DNA of 35,932 bases. Origin: Nevskia sp. Its GTDB lineage: Bacteria; Pseudomonadota; Gammaproteobacteria; Nevskiales; Nevskiaceae. Below the pieces are notes generated by a model. The model ran no database searches. It had not been told where the DNA came from and saw only the letters and a list, made by a program, of their open reading frames with translations. The stretch is from contig JAQGNU010000180.1 of the NCBI GenBank assembly GCA_028291645.1, forward strand, positions 1 to 35,932. Reading direction: 5' to 3'. Numbering within the stretch: position 1 is the stretch's first letter; every line of letters begins with the position of its first letter. The position numbers and the translations under genes are program-made. This document shows, in pieces, positions 16,984-24,198 of the stretch.

Positions 16984-17862
16984 ATGAGTCAAATCGAAAC
17001 GTTTGCCGTCGCCAATTGGTCGCCGGCGCCGGCCGCCGCAGATGATCAGCGCATGATAGCGACGCTGGAAGCCGGCAAGGTCTTGCTGCTGCCGCGCTTA
17101 AGCTTCGAACTGCGCTCCGACGAGCGTCGCTTCCTCGATCCGCGCTGGTCCGATCGCAGGGCCAAGAACATCAGCTACGACCCGGCCTCGGCGCAGATCA
17201 AAGGTGCGATCGGCAATAGCGCCGATCTCGAAGATCTGCGACGCCTGCTCGAGCGCTTTCATCTGAGCGCCGTCGGTCTGATCAAAAATCTATTCCCGGC
17301 CTATGGGCCACAGCTGCGCATTGCCCGCGCCAGCTTCCGGCCGCTGCCGATCGCCGGTCGCGCCAGCTCCTGGCGCAAGGACGACAGCCGCCTGCACGTC
17401 GATGCATTTCCATCGCGGCCGAATCGCGGCGAACGCATCCTGCGCGTGTTCGCCAACGTCAATCCGAACAGCGTGCCGCGCGTCTGGCGCGTCGGCGAAC
17501 CGTTCGCCGATCTGGCGCGGCGCTTCCTGCCGAAGCTGCCGCGCCAGCTGCCGGGCTCTGCGGCCTTGCTGAACGCGCTGCACATCACCAAGTCGCCGCG
17601 CAGCGCGTATGACCACTACATGCTGCATCTGCACGACGCGATGAAAGCCGATCTCGAATACCAGCAGACGGCGCCGCAGGAGACCGTGCCGTTCGCTGCC
17701 GGCTGCAGCTGGATCTGCTTTTCCGACCAGACCTCGCATGCGGCGATGTCGGGTCAACACCTGTTCGAGCAGACGCTGCATCTGCCGGTGAGCGGACTGT
17801 ATGACGCCGACAGCAGTCCGCTGCGCGTGCTGGAAAAACTCAGCCGGCGCAAACTGGCTTGA
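16984..17862 (+). CDS. kdoO: Kdo 3-hydroxylase family dioxygenase
   Basis: A 292-residue protein of the Kdo_hydroxy family, Fe(II)/2-oxoglutarate oxygenases that hydroxylate the outer Kdo sugar of lipopolysaccharide (known from Burkholderia and Yersinia KdoO). Visible: the iron-binding His-x-Asp in SRLHVDAFPSRPNRG (His138, Asp140), the conserved RILRVFANVNPNSVPRVWRV, and a distal candidate iron ligand in SDQTSHAAMSGQH (His252). The start is ATG at 16984; a TTG directly before it is possible, and no ribosome site is clear. Activity is inferred from family membership only. The neighbours are not LPS genes. Confidence 0.83.
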   Translation: MSQIETFAVANWSPAPAAADDQRMIATLEAGKVLLLPRLSFELRSDERRFLDPRWSDRRAKNISYDPASAQIKGAIGNSADLEDLRRLLERFHLSAVGLIKNLFPAYGPQLRIARASFRPLPIAGRASSWRKDDSRLHVDAFPSRPNRGERILRVFANVNPNSVPRVWRVGEPFADLARRFLPKLPRQLPGSAALLNALHITKSPRSAYDHYMLHLHDAMKADLEYQQTAPQETVPFAAGCSWICFSDQTSHAAMSGQHLFEQTLHLPVSGLYDADSSPLRVLEKLSRRKLA

Positions 17863-17893
17863 GGCTTCGTTTGATCGCGCCGGAGATGCAAGC

Positions 17894-18415
17894 ATGAGCC
17901 GTTCGTTTTGGATCGCCTTTACCGTGCTGAGCTTGACCGCTGTCGCCGGCTGCAAACCGGTCGCGCAGCAACAGGCCGCCGCCGCGCAAGCTCTGCTCGA
18001 GACCGATCGCAGCTTCGCCGCGGCTTCGCTGGAGCAAGGCACCGCCGACGCGTTCTACGCCAACCTCACCGACGATGCCTTGCAGCTCAGTGCCAACGGT
18101 GCGCCGGTGCAAGGCCGTGCGGCGATCCGCGAACATCTGCGGCCGCTCGGCATGCAGGTGTTGAGCTGGACACCGCAGAAAGCCGCCGTCGCCGCCTCGC
18201 TCGATCTCGGCTGGACCTGGGGCGAATGGCGGCTACTGGCCTCGGCGCGTTCCGGCAAGGAACTGGCGCGCGGCAAGTACGTCAACATCTGGCAGCGCGA
18301 CGCCGCGGGCCAGTGGAAAGTCGCCGTCGATATGGGCAACACCGCGACGCCGCCGCCGGATGACGCGGCGGGCGCACCGCCCGCCGTCGATGCGCCCGCT
18401 ACGACGTCGAACTAA
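17894..18415 (+). CDS. DUF4440/SnoaL-like lipoprotein
   Basis: A 173-residue probable lipoprotein. The signal peptide ends in the lipobox LTAVAGC, so Cys20 would be lipid-modified. The body (about 30-150) resembles the DUF4440/NTF2-like fold: ALLETDRSFAAASLEQG, then FYANLTDDALQLSANG, GRAAIREHLRPLG and a final GQWKVAVDMGNT strand. The C-terminus is a Pro/Ala tail. GGAG 8 bases upstream sets the start. It may follow kdoO in one transcript (31-base gap). Its ligand and function are unknown. Confidence 0.78.
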   Translation: MSRSFWIAFTVLSLTAVAGCKPVAQQQAAAAQALLETDRSFAAASLEQGTADAFYANLTDDALQLSANGAPVQGRAAIREHLRPLGMQVLSWTPQKAAVAASLDLGWTWGEWRLLASARSGKELARGKYVNIWQRDAAGQWKVAVDMGNTATPPPDDAAGAPPAVDAPATTSN

Positions 18416-18468
18416 AAAGATTCAGCGCGCTGGATAAGCAGCGGCACGATGCGCCGATCGCTTGGGTG

Positions 18469-18939
18469 TTAGAACCACCGCAAACTCTTCAGCAAGCCGG
18501 CGATCAGCACCGCGACGCCGCCGATTTCGGCGGCCATCAGCAGCCACATGAAGCCATGCAGGGCACTGTGCGGCAAGGTCACCGAGGCAACTCGCTGCGG
18601 CCGGCGAAACTGATTGTCGGTGTCGTTCAGAAGTCCATGCACGAGGTAGCCGCCGATCGCCAGCGCGAAGAACAGCAGCGGTGCGGCGGCGGCGAGCAGA
18701 TTGACCGTGGACGACCACGCCGACAGCCGCACTAATTGCGCGATCAGCAGTGCGGCGAAGCTGTACAGCAGGCTGGCGCGATGCGCGATGTCGACATACG
18801 CCGGTGCAGTCGCCGCCGGCGATGCGGCGATCGCGAAATATTTCCAGGCGCCGGTCAACAGTCCGACGAAGAAAAACAGCGCGGCCGCCAGCATGCACAG
18901 CCGCACGGCCGGATCGATCAGATCAACGATAGCGATCAT
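18469..18939 (-). CDS. Small four-helix membrane protein, function unknown
   Basis: A 156-residue integral membrane protein with four hydrophobic segments (about 9-30, 57-75, 80-101 and 127-150). It converges on the lipoprotein gene and lies just downstream of the GST gene on the same strand (49-base gap). No catalytic motif was recognised. The pattern of four helices with conserved His (AHRAS, PHSALHG) could fit a small redox or haem-associated membrane family, but this is only a guess. No strong ribosome site is seen. Confidence 0.65.
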   Translation of the reverse strand: MIAIVDLIDPAVRLCMLAAALFFFVGLLTGAWKYFAIAASPAATAPAYVDIAHRASLLYSFAALLIAQLVRLSAWSSTVNLLAAAAPLLFFALAIGGYLVHGLLNDTDNQFRRPQRVASVTLPHSALHGFMWLLMAAEIGGVAVLIAGLLKSLRWF

Positions 18940-18988
18940 CGATGCAATCCCCGTGTAGCTGGCGCTCGGATGCGCGTGTCCTTAGAGC

Positions 18989-19597
18989 TTAGGCCGTGCA
19001 CGGCATCGGCGCGAAACCGGGCAGTGCGGCGAAGCGCTGCAGCCAGGCGCGCACTGCTGGATAGCCGTCGAGCTCGAAGCCGCCCTCATGGGCGACATGC
19101 GTGTACGCATACAGCGCAACGTCGGCCAGCGTCGGCTGCGCCCCCGCCAGAAACGGCGTTTGCGCCAGCGTGCGCTGCATGACGCCGAGTGCGGCATAGC
19201 CCTTGACCATCGCTTCGGCGATCTTGTCGCGCCACTCCTCGCCTTTGCCCATGAACGCAACCCAGAAGCGCACCGTGGCGACGAAGGGTTCGTGGCTGTA
19301 CTGCTCGAAGAACAGCCATTCGTAGACCTTGGCGCGGGCGTAGGCGTCGACCGGCAACCAATCAGTGCCTTCGCCCAGGTGCAGCAGCATTGCATTCGAT
19401 TCGGCCAGTAGGCGGCCATCCGGCAACTGCAGCAGCGGCACGCGGCCGTTCGGATTCAGCGCCAGGAATTCCGCTGTGCGGCTCTCCTTTTTCAGCACGT
19501 CGATCTCGACCCAGCGGAACGGCAGGCCGCGCTGTCGCAGCAGGAAGGCGGGCTTCCAGCAATTGCCGGAAATCGAACTGCCATAGAGCGTATGCAT
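18989..19597 (-). CDS. Glutathione S-transferase family protein
   Basis: A 202-residue GST. The N-terminal thioredoxin-like domain (1-78) has LYGSSISGNCWKPAFLL, where Ser or Cys would activate glutathione, then NPNGRVPLLQL with the cis-Pro and AESNAMLLHLGEG for glutathione binding. The C-terminal helical domain (85-200) includes the TLADVALYAYTHVA signature. The class resembles the bacterial YfcG/YghU-like or beta-type enzymes but cannot be fixed. The start at 19597 is chosen from the domain boundary. It is divergent from cstA. Its substrate is unknown. Confidence 0.88.
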   Translation of the reverse strand: MHTLYGSSISGNCWKPAFLLRQRGLPFRWVEIDVLKKESRTAEFLALNPNGRVPLLQLPDGRLLAESNAMLLHLGEGTDWLPVDAYARAKVYEWLFFEQYSHEPFVATVRFWVAFMGKGEEWRDKIAEAMVKGYAALGVMQRTLAQTPFLAGAQPTLADVALYAYTHVAHEGGFELDGYPAVRAWLQRFAALPGFAPMPCTA

Positions 19598-19657
19598 AGG
19601 CGCTTGCCGTCTAAGCCCGAAGTGGGTGGAGCGCAGTATGCCGCTTCGCCGGAGCGC

Positions 19658-19686
19658 TTGACGTGCAGCGCGATTCGCTCGAATCT
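19658..19686 (+). promoter_or_regulatory. Candidate sigma-70 promoter for cstA
   Basis: TTGACG at 19658-19663, a 17-base spacer, then GAATCT at 19681-19686. The -35 is near consensus and the -10 is weak, as at activator-dependent promoters; in E. coli cstA is CRP-dependent. No convincing CRP site was found. Confidence 0.3.
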
Positions 19687-19726
19687 CGCCGCAAACGAGC
19701 AGCTCAATAATCAAACAGGAGAGACG

Positions 19727-21796
19727 ATGTCTTCAGGACTGCGGCGGCTATCGGGCTTGGTGGTGTGGGGCGTCATTTCCGTGCTTGGCGCCGCCTGCAT
19801 CGCCGCGCTGGCGCTGCACCGCGGCGAGCAGATCAATGCACTGTGGATGATCGTGGCGACACTCTGCGTGTTCGCGATCGGCTATCGCTTCTACGCGCGT
19901 TTCATCGGCGCACGCGTGCTGCGCATCGACGCCGCGCGCGCCACGCCCGCGCATGTGCATAACGACGGGCTCGACTTCGTGCCGACCGATCGCCGCGTGG
20001 TGTTCGGCCATCACTTCGCCGCGATCGCCGGCGCCGGTCCGCTGATCGGCCCGGTGCTGGCCGCACAGATGGGTTATCTGCCGGGCATGCTGTGGATTCT
20101 GGGCGGCGTGATCTGCGCCGGCGCCGTGCAGGATTTCGTCATCCTGTTCCTGTCGACGCGACGCGATGCGCGCTCGCTCGGTGACATGATCCGCGCCGAG
20201 CTGGGTGCGGCGGCCGGCTGGATCGCGATGATCGGCATCCTCGCGATCATGCTGATGCTGCTGGCGGTGCTGGCGCTGATCGTCGTCAAGGCGCTGGCGA
20301 GCAGCCCCTGGGGCACGTTCACCGTCGCGGCGACGCTGCCGATTGCGCTGCTGATGGGCTTGTATCTGCGTTACTTCCGGCCCGGCCGCGTGATCGAAGT
20401 GTCGATCATCGGCTTCGCGCTGCTGATCGCCTCGATCACGCTCGGCGGCCACGTCGCCGCCGATCCGGCGCTGGCCCGATTCTTCACCTTCGATGGCGTC
20501 ACGCTGGCCTGGGCTTTGATCGGCTACGGCTTCGTCGCGTCCGCCTTGCCGGTATGGCTGCTGCTGGCGCCGCGCGATTACTTGTCGACTTTTCTGAAGA
20601 TCGGCACGATCGCGCTGCTGGCGGTCGCGATCCTGCTGGTCGCGCCGGCGCTGAAGCTGCCGGCGCTGACGCAGTTCATCGACGGCAGCGGCCCGGTGTT
20701 CGCCGGCACGCTGTTCCCGTTCCTGTTCATCACCATCGCCTGCGGCTCGGTTAGCGGCTTCCACGCGCTGGTCAGCTCCGGCACCACGCCGAAGCTGATG
20801 AACTCGGAAGCCGATATGCGCCTGATCGGCTACGGCGGCATGCTGATGGAGAGCTTCGTCGCCATCATGGCGCTGTGCGCCGCCTCGGTACTGGAGCCCG
20901 GCGTCTACTTCGCGCTGAACGCACCGGCCGCCGCAATCGGCACGACCGTGGAAACCGCGGCGGCGGCGATCTCCAACTGGGGCTTCGTCGTCACGCCGGA
21001 GGTGCTGACGCAGACCGCGCAGGACATCGGCGAGCACAGCATCCTGTCGCGCGCCGGCGGCGCGCCGACGCTGGCGATCGGCATGGCGCAGATTCTGCAC
21101 GCGCTGACGCCCAGCACCGGCATGATGGCGTTCTGGTATCACTACGCTATTCTTTTCGAAGCACTGTTCATCCTCACCACGATCGACGCCGGCACCCGCA
21201 TCGGCCGCTTCATGATTCAGGACCTGGTCGGCGCGGCCTGGAAGCCGTTTCAGCGCACCGATTCCTGGGCCGCCAACGTCGTTGCCAGCGCTCTCTGCGT
21301 CGGCGGCTGGGGCTGGTTCCTGTATCAGGGCGTGGTCGATCCGCTCGGCGGCATCAACACGCTATGGCCGCTGTTCGGCATCGCCAACCAGATGCTCGCC
21401 GGTATCGCGCTGGTGTTCGCCAGCGTCGTGCTGATCAAGATGAAGCGCGAGCGCTACGCCTGGGTCACTGCACTGCCGATGACCTGGCTGCTGATCTGCA
21501 CGCTGACCGCCGGCTGGCAGAAAGTGTTTTCGGCCGATCCGAAAATCGGCTTCCTCGCACACGCGCACAAGTTCGGCGGCGCGCTGGCACAGAACCAGGT
21601 GCTGGCGCCGGCCAAATCGATCGCGGAGATGCAGCGCGTGGTCGGCAACGATCACATCGACGCCGCGCTCGCGCTGCTGTTCATGGGCGTGGTCGTCTCA
21701 ATCACGCTGATCGGCGCACGTACTGCCTGGCGCGCACGCCGCGCGCCGCTGTCGACTTCGCAGGAGGCGCCGTATGTCGTCGCGCCCGCCGTCTGA
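19727..21796 (+). CDS. cstA: Carbon starvation protein CstA (pyruvate/peptide transporter family)
   Basis: A 689-residue polytopic inner-membrane protein of the CstA family, linked in enterobacteria to peptide and pyruvate uptake under carbon limitation. Visible: the family signature HNDGLDFVPTDRRVVFGHHF (about residues 80-100), GAGPLIGPVLAAQMGYLPG, GAVQDFVILFLSTRR, CGSVSGFHALVSSGTTPK, and DAGTRIGRFMIQDL, with 15 or more hydrophobic segments. AGGAGA 5 bases upstream sets the start. E. coli CstA is 701 residues, so the length is normal. The small partner gene overlaps its last 23 bases. Confidence 0.95.
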   Translation: MSSGLRRLSGLVVWGVISVLGAACIAALALHRGEQINALWMIVATLCVFAIGYRFYARFIGARVLRIDAARATPAHVHNDGLDFVPTDRRVVFGHHFAAIAGAGPLIGPVLAAQMGYLPGMLWILGGVICAGAVQDFVILFLSTRRDARSLGDMIRAELGAAAGWIAMIGILAIMLMLLAVLALIVVKALASSPWGTFTVAATLPIALLMGLYLRYFRPGRVIEVSIIGFALLIASITLGGHVAADPALARFFTFDGVTLAWALIGYGFVASALPVWLLLAPRDYLSTFLKIGTIALLAVAILLVAPALKLPALTQFIDGSGPVFAGTLFPFLFITIACGSVSGFHALVSSGTTPKLMNSEADMRLIGYGGMLMESFVAIMALCAASVLEPGVYFALNAPAAAIGTTVETAAAAISNWGFVVTPEVLTQTAQDIGEHSILSRAGGAPTLAIGMAQILHALTPSTGMMAFWYHYAILFEALFILTTIDAGTRIGRFMIQDLVGAAWKPFQRTDSWAANVVASALCVGGWGWFLYQGVVDPLGGINTLWPLFGIANQMLAGIALVFASVVLIKMKRERYAWVTALPMTWLLICTLTAGWQKVFSADPKIGFLAHAHKFGGALAQNQVLAPAKSIAEMQRVVGNDHIDAALALLFMGVVVSITLIGARTAWRARRAPLSTSQEAPYVVAPAV

Positions 21797-21989
21797 TCTC
21801 GCGCCGGCGATGACGCGCTGGCAGCTCGTCGTCGCGACCTTGCGCAGCGCGCTCGGTGCGCCGGACTACAAAGCCTATGTCGAGCACCGGCGTCTGCATC
21901 ATCCGGATCAAGCGCTGCTGAGCCAGAGTGAATTTTTTCGCGAGCGGCAGGCGGCGAAGTATCGGCGGGGGAGTTCGCGGTGCTGTTGA
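21774..21989 (+). CDS. ybdD: YbdD/YjiX-family CstA-associated small protein
   Basis: A 71-residue protein of the YbdD/DUF466 family, almost always encoded directly after cstA-type transporters. Visible: PDYKAYVEHRRLHHPDQ, then SEFFRERQAAKYRR and the family's C-terminal Cys-Cys. Some homologues replace one of these residues with selenocysteine; here both are ordinary cysteines (TGC TGT) followed by a TGA stop. GGAGG 8 bases upstream and the 23-base overlap with cstA point to coupled translation. The function is unknown; it probably assists the transporter. Confidence 0.92.
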   Translation: MSSRPPSDLAPAMTRWQLVVATLRSALGAPDYKAYVEHRRLHHPDQALLSQSEFFRERQAAKYRRGSSRCC

Positions 21990-22013
21990 GCTTCTGGTTA
22001 GATCTCAAACAAC

Positions 22014-22217
22014 ATGACTAAATCTCGAATAAAAATTCCGGAGAAAGTTCGGGCCGCTCTACAGCAGGAAATTGGCTCCGCATGCCCGATCTGTGCAAAT
22101 AGAGACGTTGGTCATTTCCAGATTCATCATGTTGATGACAACCCTGCAAACAACGACCCTGAAAATTTGTTGATGCTTTGTGCCAACTGTCACTCAAAAA
22201 TCACGAAAGATCAGTAG
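22014..22217 (+). CDS. HNH nuclease domain protein, probably 3'-truncated
   Basis: A 67-residue HNH-type zinc nuclease domain. Visible: CPIC (Cys24, Cys27), the HNH core IHHVDDNPANNDPENLLMLC with His38/His39 and the Asn, and a second pair CANCH (Cys56, Cys59). Its GC content, near 45%, is clearly below that of its neighbours, suggesting transfer. The stop codon TAG (22215-22217) lies in the first bases of the palindromic repeat at 22214. Relatives as I recall them continue past HSKIT, so the repeat probably cut off the C-terminus. No ribosome site is obvious. It may be a relic rather than an active enzyme. Confidence 0.72.
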   Translation: MTKSRIKIPEKVRAALQQEIGSACPICANRDVGHFQIHHVDDNPANNDPENLLMLCANCHSKITKDQ

Positions 22218-22292
22218 GGCGGGTTAGCGGCTTCATCGCGTAACCCGCCGATTCGCGGAAGGCGGGTTACGGCTGTGCCTAACCCGCCCTAC
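22214..22292. repeat. 79-bp double-palindrome (REP/MITE-like) element
   Basis: The ends are perfect 14-bp inverted repeats, GTAGGGCGGGTTAG and CTAACCCGCCCTAC. An inner pair, CGTAACCCGCC (22239-22249) and GGCGGGTTACG (22261-22271), is also perfect. All four arms share GGCGGGTTA or its complement, so the element can fold as one long hairpin or as two side-by-side hairpins. It resembles the GGGTGGGTTA palindromic elements I recall from many proteobacterial genomes; this is from memory. It carries no gene and sits between the HNH fragment and the toxin-antitoxin operon. Confidence 0.85.
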
Positions 22293-22343
22293 TTTGCTCT
22301 ATTGCCCGATGAGGCGGCTAAAAGAGTGTGCTAACTTTGAGCC

Positions 22344-22568
22344 ATGGACGCCGCAACCATCGAACAAGAAGCGCTGCACCTGCCGCTGCCGGCTAGAGCC
22401 GCGCTGGCGCACAAGCTCCTTGTGAGTCTTGATGCGCTGTCTGAAACAGAAGCGGAGCAACTCTGGTTGGATGAGGCAAAGCGGCGCGCCGCGGAAATCG
22501 ACAACGGCACAGTGCAGCTGGTGCCGTCTGACGAAGTGAGTCGCAAGGCGCGGGCTTTGCTTGGGTGA
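22344..22568 (+). CDS. Antitoxin, addiction-module component family
   Basis: A 74-residue protein of the 'putative addiction module component' family (PF09720/TIGR02574). Visible: helical EQEALHLPLPARAALAHKLL, then LSETEAEQLWLDEAKRRAAE and the C-terminal PSDEVSRKARALLG. The C-terminal half is expected to bind and block the toxin. Its TGA overlaps the GTG start of the toxin gene (GTGA), the usual antitoxin-first, coupled layout. No strong ribosome site or operator was identified. Confidence 0.88.
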   Translation: MDAATIEQEALHLPLPARAALAHKLLVSLDALSETEAEQLWLDEAKRRAAEIDNGTVQLVPSDEVSRKARALLG

Positions 22569-22858
22569 GGTATCGTTTTCACCCTGCGGTTGAAGCTGAG
22601 CATTACGAAACCATCCAGTTTTACGAATCTCGCAGCAAGGGTCTCGGCAGCGATGACCTGATCGAAGTCGAACGGGTCATGCAGCGCGTAGTGGAAGCCC
22701 CGCAGCGCTATCGCGTTGAACGAGGGCCCAACATCCGCAGCGCTTCTCTAGTGCGCTTTCCGTACAAAATTATCTACCGCGAGCTTGAGGGTGAGGTCCA
22801 AGTGCTCGCGGTCTCGCATAAACGGCGGCGTCCGGGCTACTGGGCGAGTCGCGTCTAG
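22565..22858 (+). CDS. RelE/ParE-family toxin
   Basis: A 97-residue type II toxin. Visible: YRFHPAVEAEHYETIQFYE at the N-terminus, the central VEAPQRYRVERGPNIRSASL, the beta-strand FPYKIIYRELEGEVQVLAVS, and the C-terminal HKRRRPGYW, typical of the ParE/RelE superfamily. Whether it attacks gyrase (ParE) or mRNA (RelE) cannot be decided. It starts at GTG 22565 inside the antitoxin stop. Its TAG stop shares CTAG with the stop of the convergent btuF-like gene. It appears intact. Confidence 0.9.
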   Translation: MRYRFHPAVEAEHYETIQFYESRSKGLGSDDLIEVERVMQRVVEAPQRYRVERGPNIRSASLVRFPYKIIYRELEGEVQVLAVSHKRRRPGYWASRV

Positions 22859-23748
22859 CGCAGGTGTTCTGCACCTGTCGTCGCGATGCGCCGCCGCGCA
22901 TCGTCGAGCTTGGCGCAGACCTCATCCACGCCATCCAGCAGTCGCGGCGTCGCGCGCGCCAGCCAGTCGGCGTTGATCGCGTACAGCGTGTCGTTGCGCT
23001 GTGCTGTGCTGCCCTTGAGACGCTGCCAGTACGCGCGCACTGCCGACTGATTGTCTTCGCCGCCGTACAGCACGACATCGGGCCGCGCGGCCAGCATCGA
23101 TTCGGGACTGACCGGTGCGGCCAGCGTCGGCAGCGCGGCGAAGACGTTGATGCCGCCGCAGACGGCGATCGCTTCGCTGATCGGCGAAGCACCGTTGATG
23201 GTGTAGGCCGGTGCGGTTTCGATTTGGTAGACCACGCGGATCGGTGCGGCGCCGTGCCAGCGTTGGCGTTGCGCTGCAAGGCGCGCGCGATACGCCTGTG
23301 CGGCGGCTTGCGCGACGCTCGCCGTGCCGATCCAGCCGCCGACTGTTTCGAGCGAGTCGCCGACACCGTCGAGTCCGCGCGCGGCGACAGCTTGCACAGG
23401 CAGGCCGAGTCCGCGCAGGCGCGCGATGGTGTCGGGCGGTGTGCCGCCGTCCCAGGCCAGTACCAGGTCCGGATGCAGGTTGAGGATCACTTCGAGATTG
23501 ACCGCGAAGGCATCGCCGATCTGCGGCAGTTTCAATACCGACGGCGGATAGTCGCTGCGCGCGGACACGCCGACCAGACGCTCGCAGCCGCCGGCAGCGC
23601 AGACCAGCTCGGCCAGATGCGGCGCCAGCGTGACGATGCGCGCGGCGGCCTGCGCCGCGGTACTGCCGAGCAGCGCCAGGGCGATGACCGCCAGCGCGCG
23701 GCGCAGATCGATTTCGCGGTGCTGCGGTTTCCGTAGCGCCATGCGCAT
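22855..23748 (-). CDS. BtuF-like periplasmic cobalamin/siderophore-binding protein
   Basis: A 297-residue periplasmic binding protein of the helical-backbone metal receptor superfamily, closest in pattern to BtuF. A basic N-terminus and signal peptide (ending near STAAQA) precede RIVTLAPHLAELVCAAGG, VGVSARSDYPPSV, LPQIGDAFAVNLEVIL and HPDLVLAWDGGTP, the usual first lobe. PDVVLYGGEDNQ is in the second lobe. The ATG at 23748 shares one base with the stop of the upstream DUF3465 gene (TGATG). No BtuC/BtuD permease or TonB receptor is encoded nearby, so its transporter must lie elsewhere. The ligand is a family guess. Confidence 0.82.
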   Translation of the reverse strand: MRMALRKPQHREIDLRRALAVIALALLGSTAAQAAARIVTLAPHLAELVCAAGGCERLVGVSARSDYPPSVLKLPQIGDAFAVNLEVILNLHPDLVLAWDGGTPPDTIARLRGLGLPVQAVAARGLDGVGDSLETVGGWIGTASVAQAAAQAYRARLAAQRQRWHGAAPIRVVYQIETAPAYTINGASPISEAIAVCGGINVFAALPTLAAPVSPESMLAARPDVVLYGGEDNQSAVRAYWQRLKGSTAQRNDTLYAINADWLARATPRLLDGVDEVCAKLDDARRRIATTGAEHLR

Positions 23749-24173
23749 CACTGGTAGACGCGGCCGTTGAGGCGGATGTAGCCGCCGGCGTGCCGGCCGG
23801 AAGGATCGTGGTGGGTCCAGTGCACGATGCCGCCCTTGCGGTTCCAGATGTATTCGCCGCGGAACGCGATCGTGTCGCCGCGCTGCAGCGCATCGATGCG
23901 CGGCGCGAGGTCGATGTTGTAGGCGAACAGCAGACGCTGGCCGTTGGCGAGCTGCACGACGAAGCGCTGATGCCGGCTGCCTTCGGTGTCGTCGGGCAGC
24001 AGCTTCAGCACCACGCCGTCGTCTTCGATCTGCAGATGGCTGCGGTGCGCGGCATAGGCCTGCGCCAGCTGCTGATCGGCGGCCGGCTCGGCGAGTGCCG
24101 GAGCGGCGCCGGCGAGCGTCAGCAGGCCGGCGAGCAGCAGCGCGGCGCCACGCCTAAGTTGCGGTTTGATCAT
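23748..24173 (-). CDS. DUF3465-domain exported protein
   Basis: A 141-residue protein with a signal peptide (about 1-28, LLLAGLLTLAGAAPALA) and a DUF3465 domain: RHQRFVVQLANGQRLLFAYN, IDLAPRIDALQRGD, GEYIWNRKGGIVHWTHHDP and HAGGYIRLNGR. The fold is probably a small periplasmic beta-barrel with an invariant WTHHDP motif; its function is unknown. It lies 25 bases after ampE and touches the btuF-like gene, so all four genes ampD-ampE-DUF3465-btuF-like probably form one transcript. Confidence 0.82.
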   Translation of the reverse strand: MIKPQLRRGAALLLAGLLTLAGAAPALAEPAADQQLAQAYAAHRSHLQIEDDGVVLKLLPDDTEGSRHQRFVVQLANGQRLLFAYNIDLAPRIDALQRGDTIAFRGEYIWNRKGGIVHWTHHDPSGRHAGGYIRLNGRVYQ

Positions 24174-24198
24174 GCTCTGGACTGCCTGCGGATTCGTA

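Noticed and set aside
21984..21998. TGA after the Cys-Cys of the YbdD-like protein as a selenocysteine codon
   Set aside because: Read-through would add only three residues before TAG, no SECIS-like hairpin was seen, and the protein already ends at the family's normal C-terminus.
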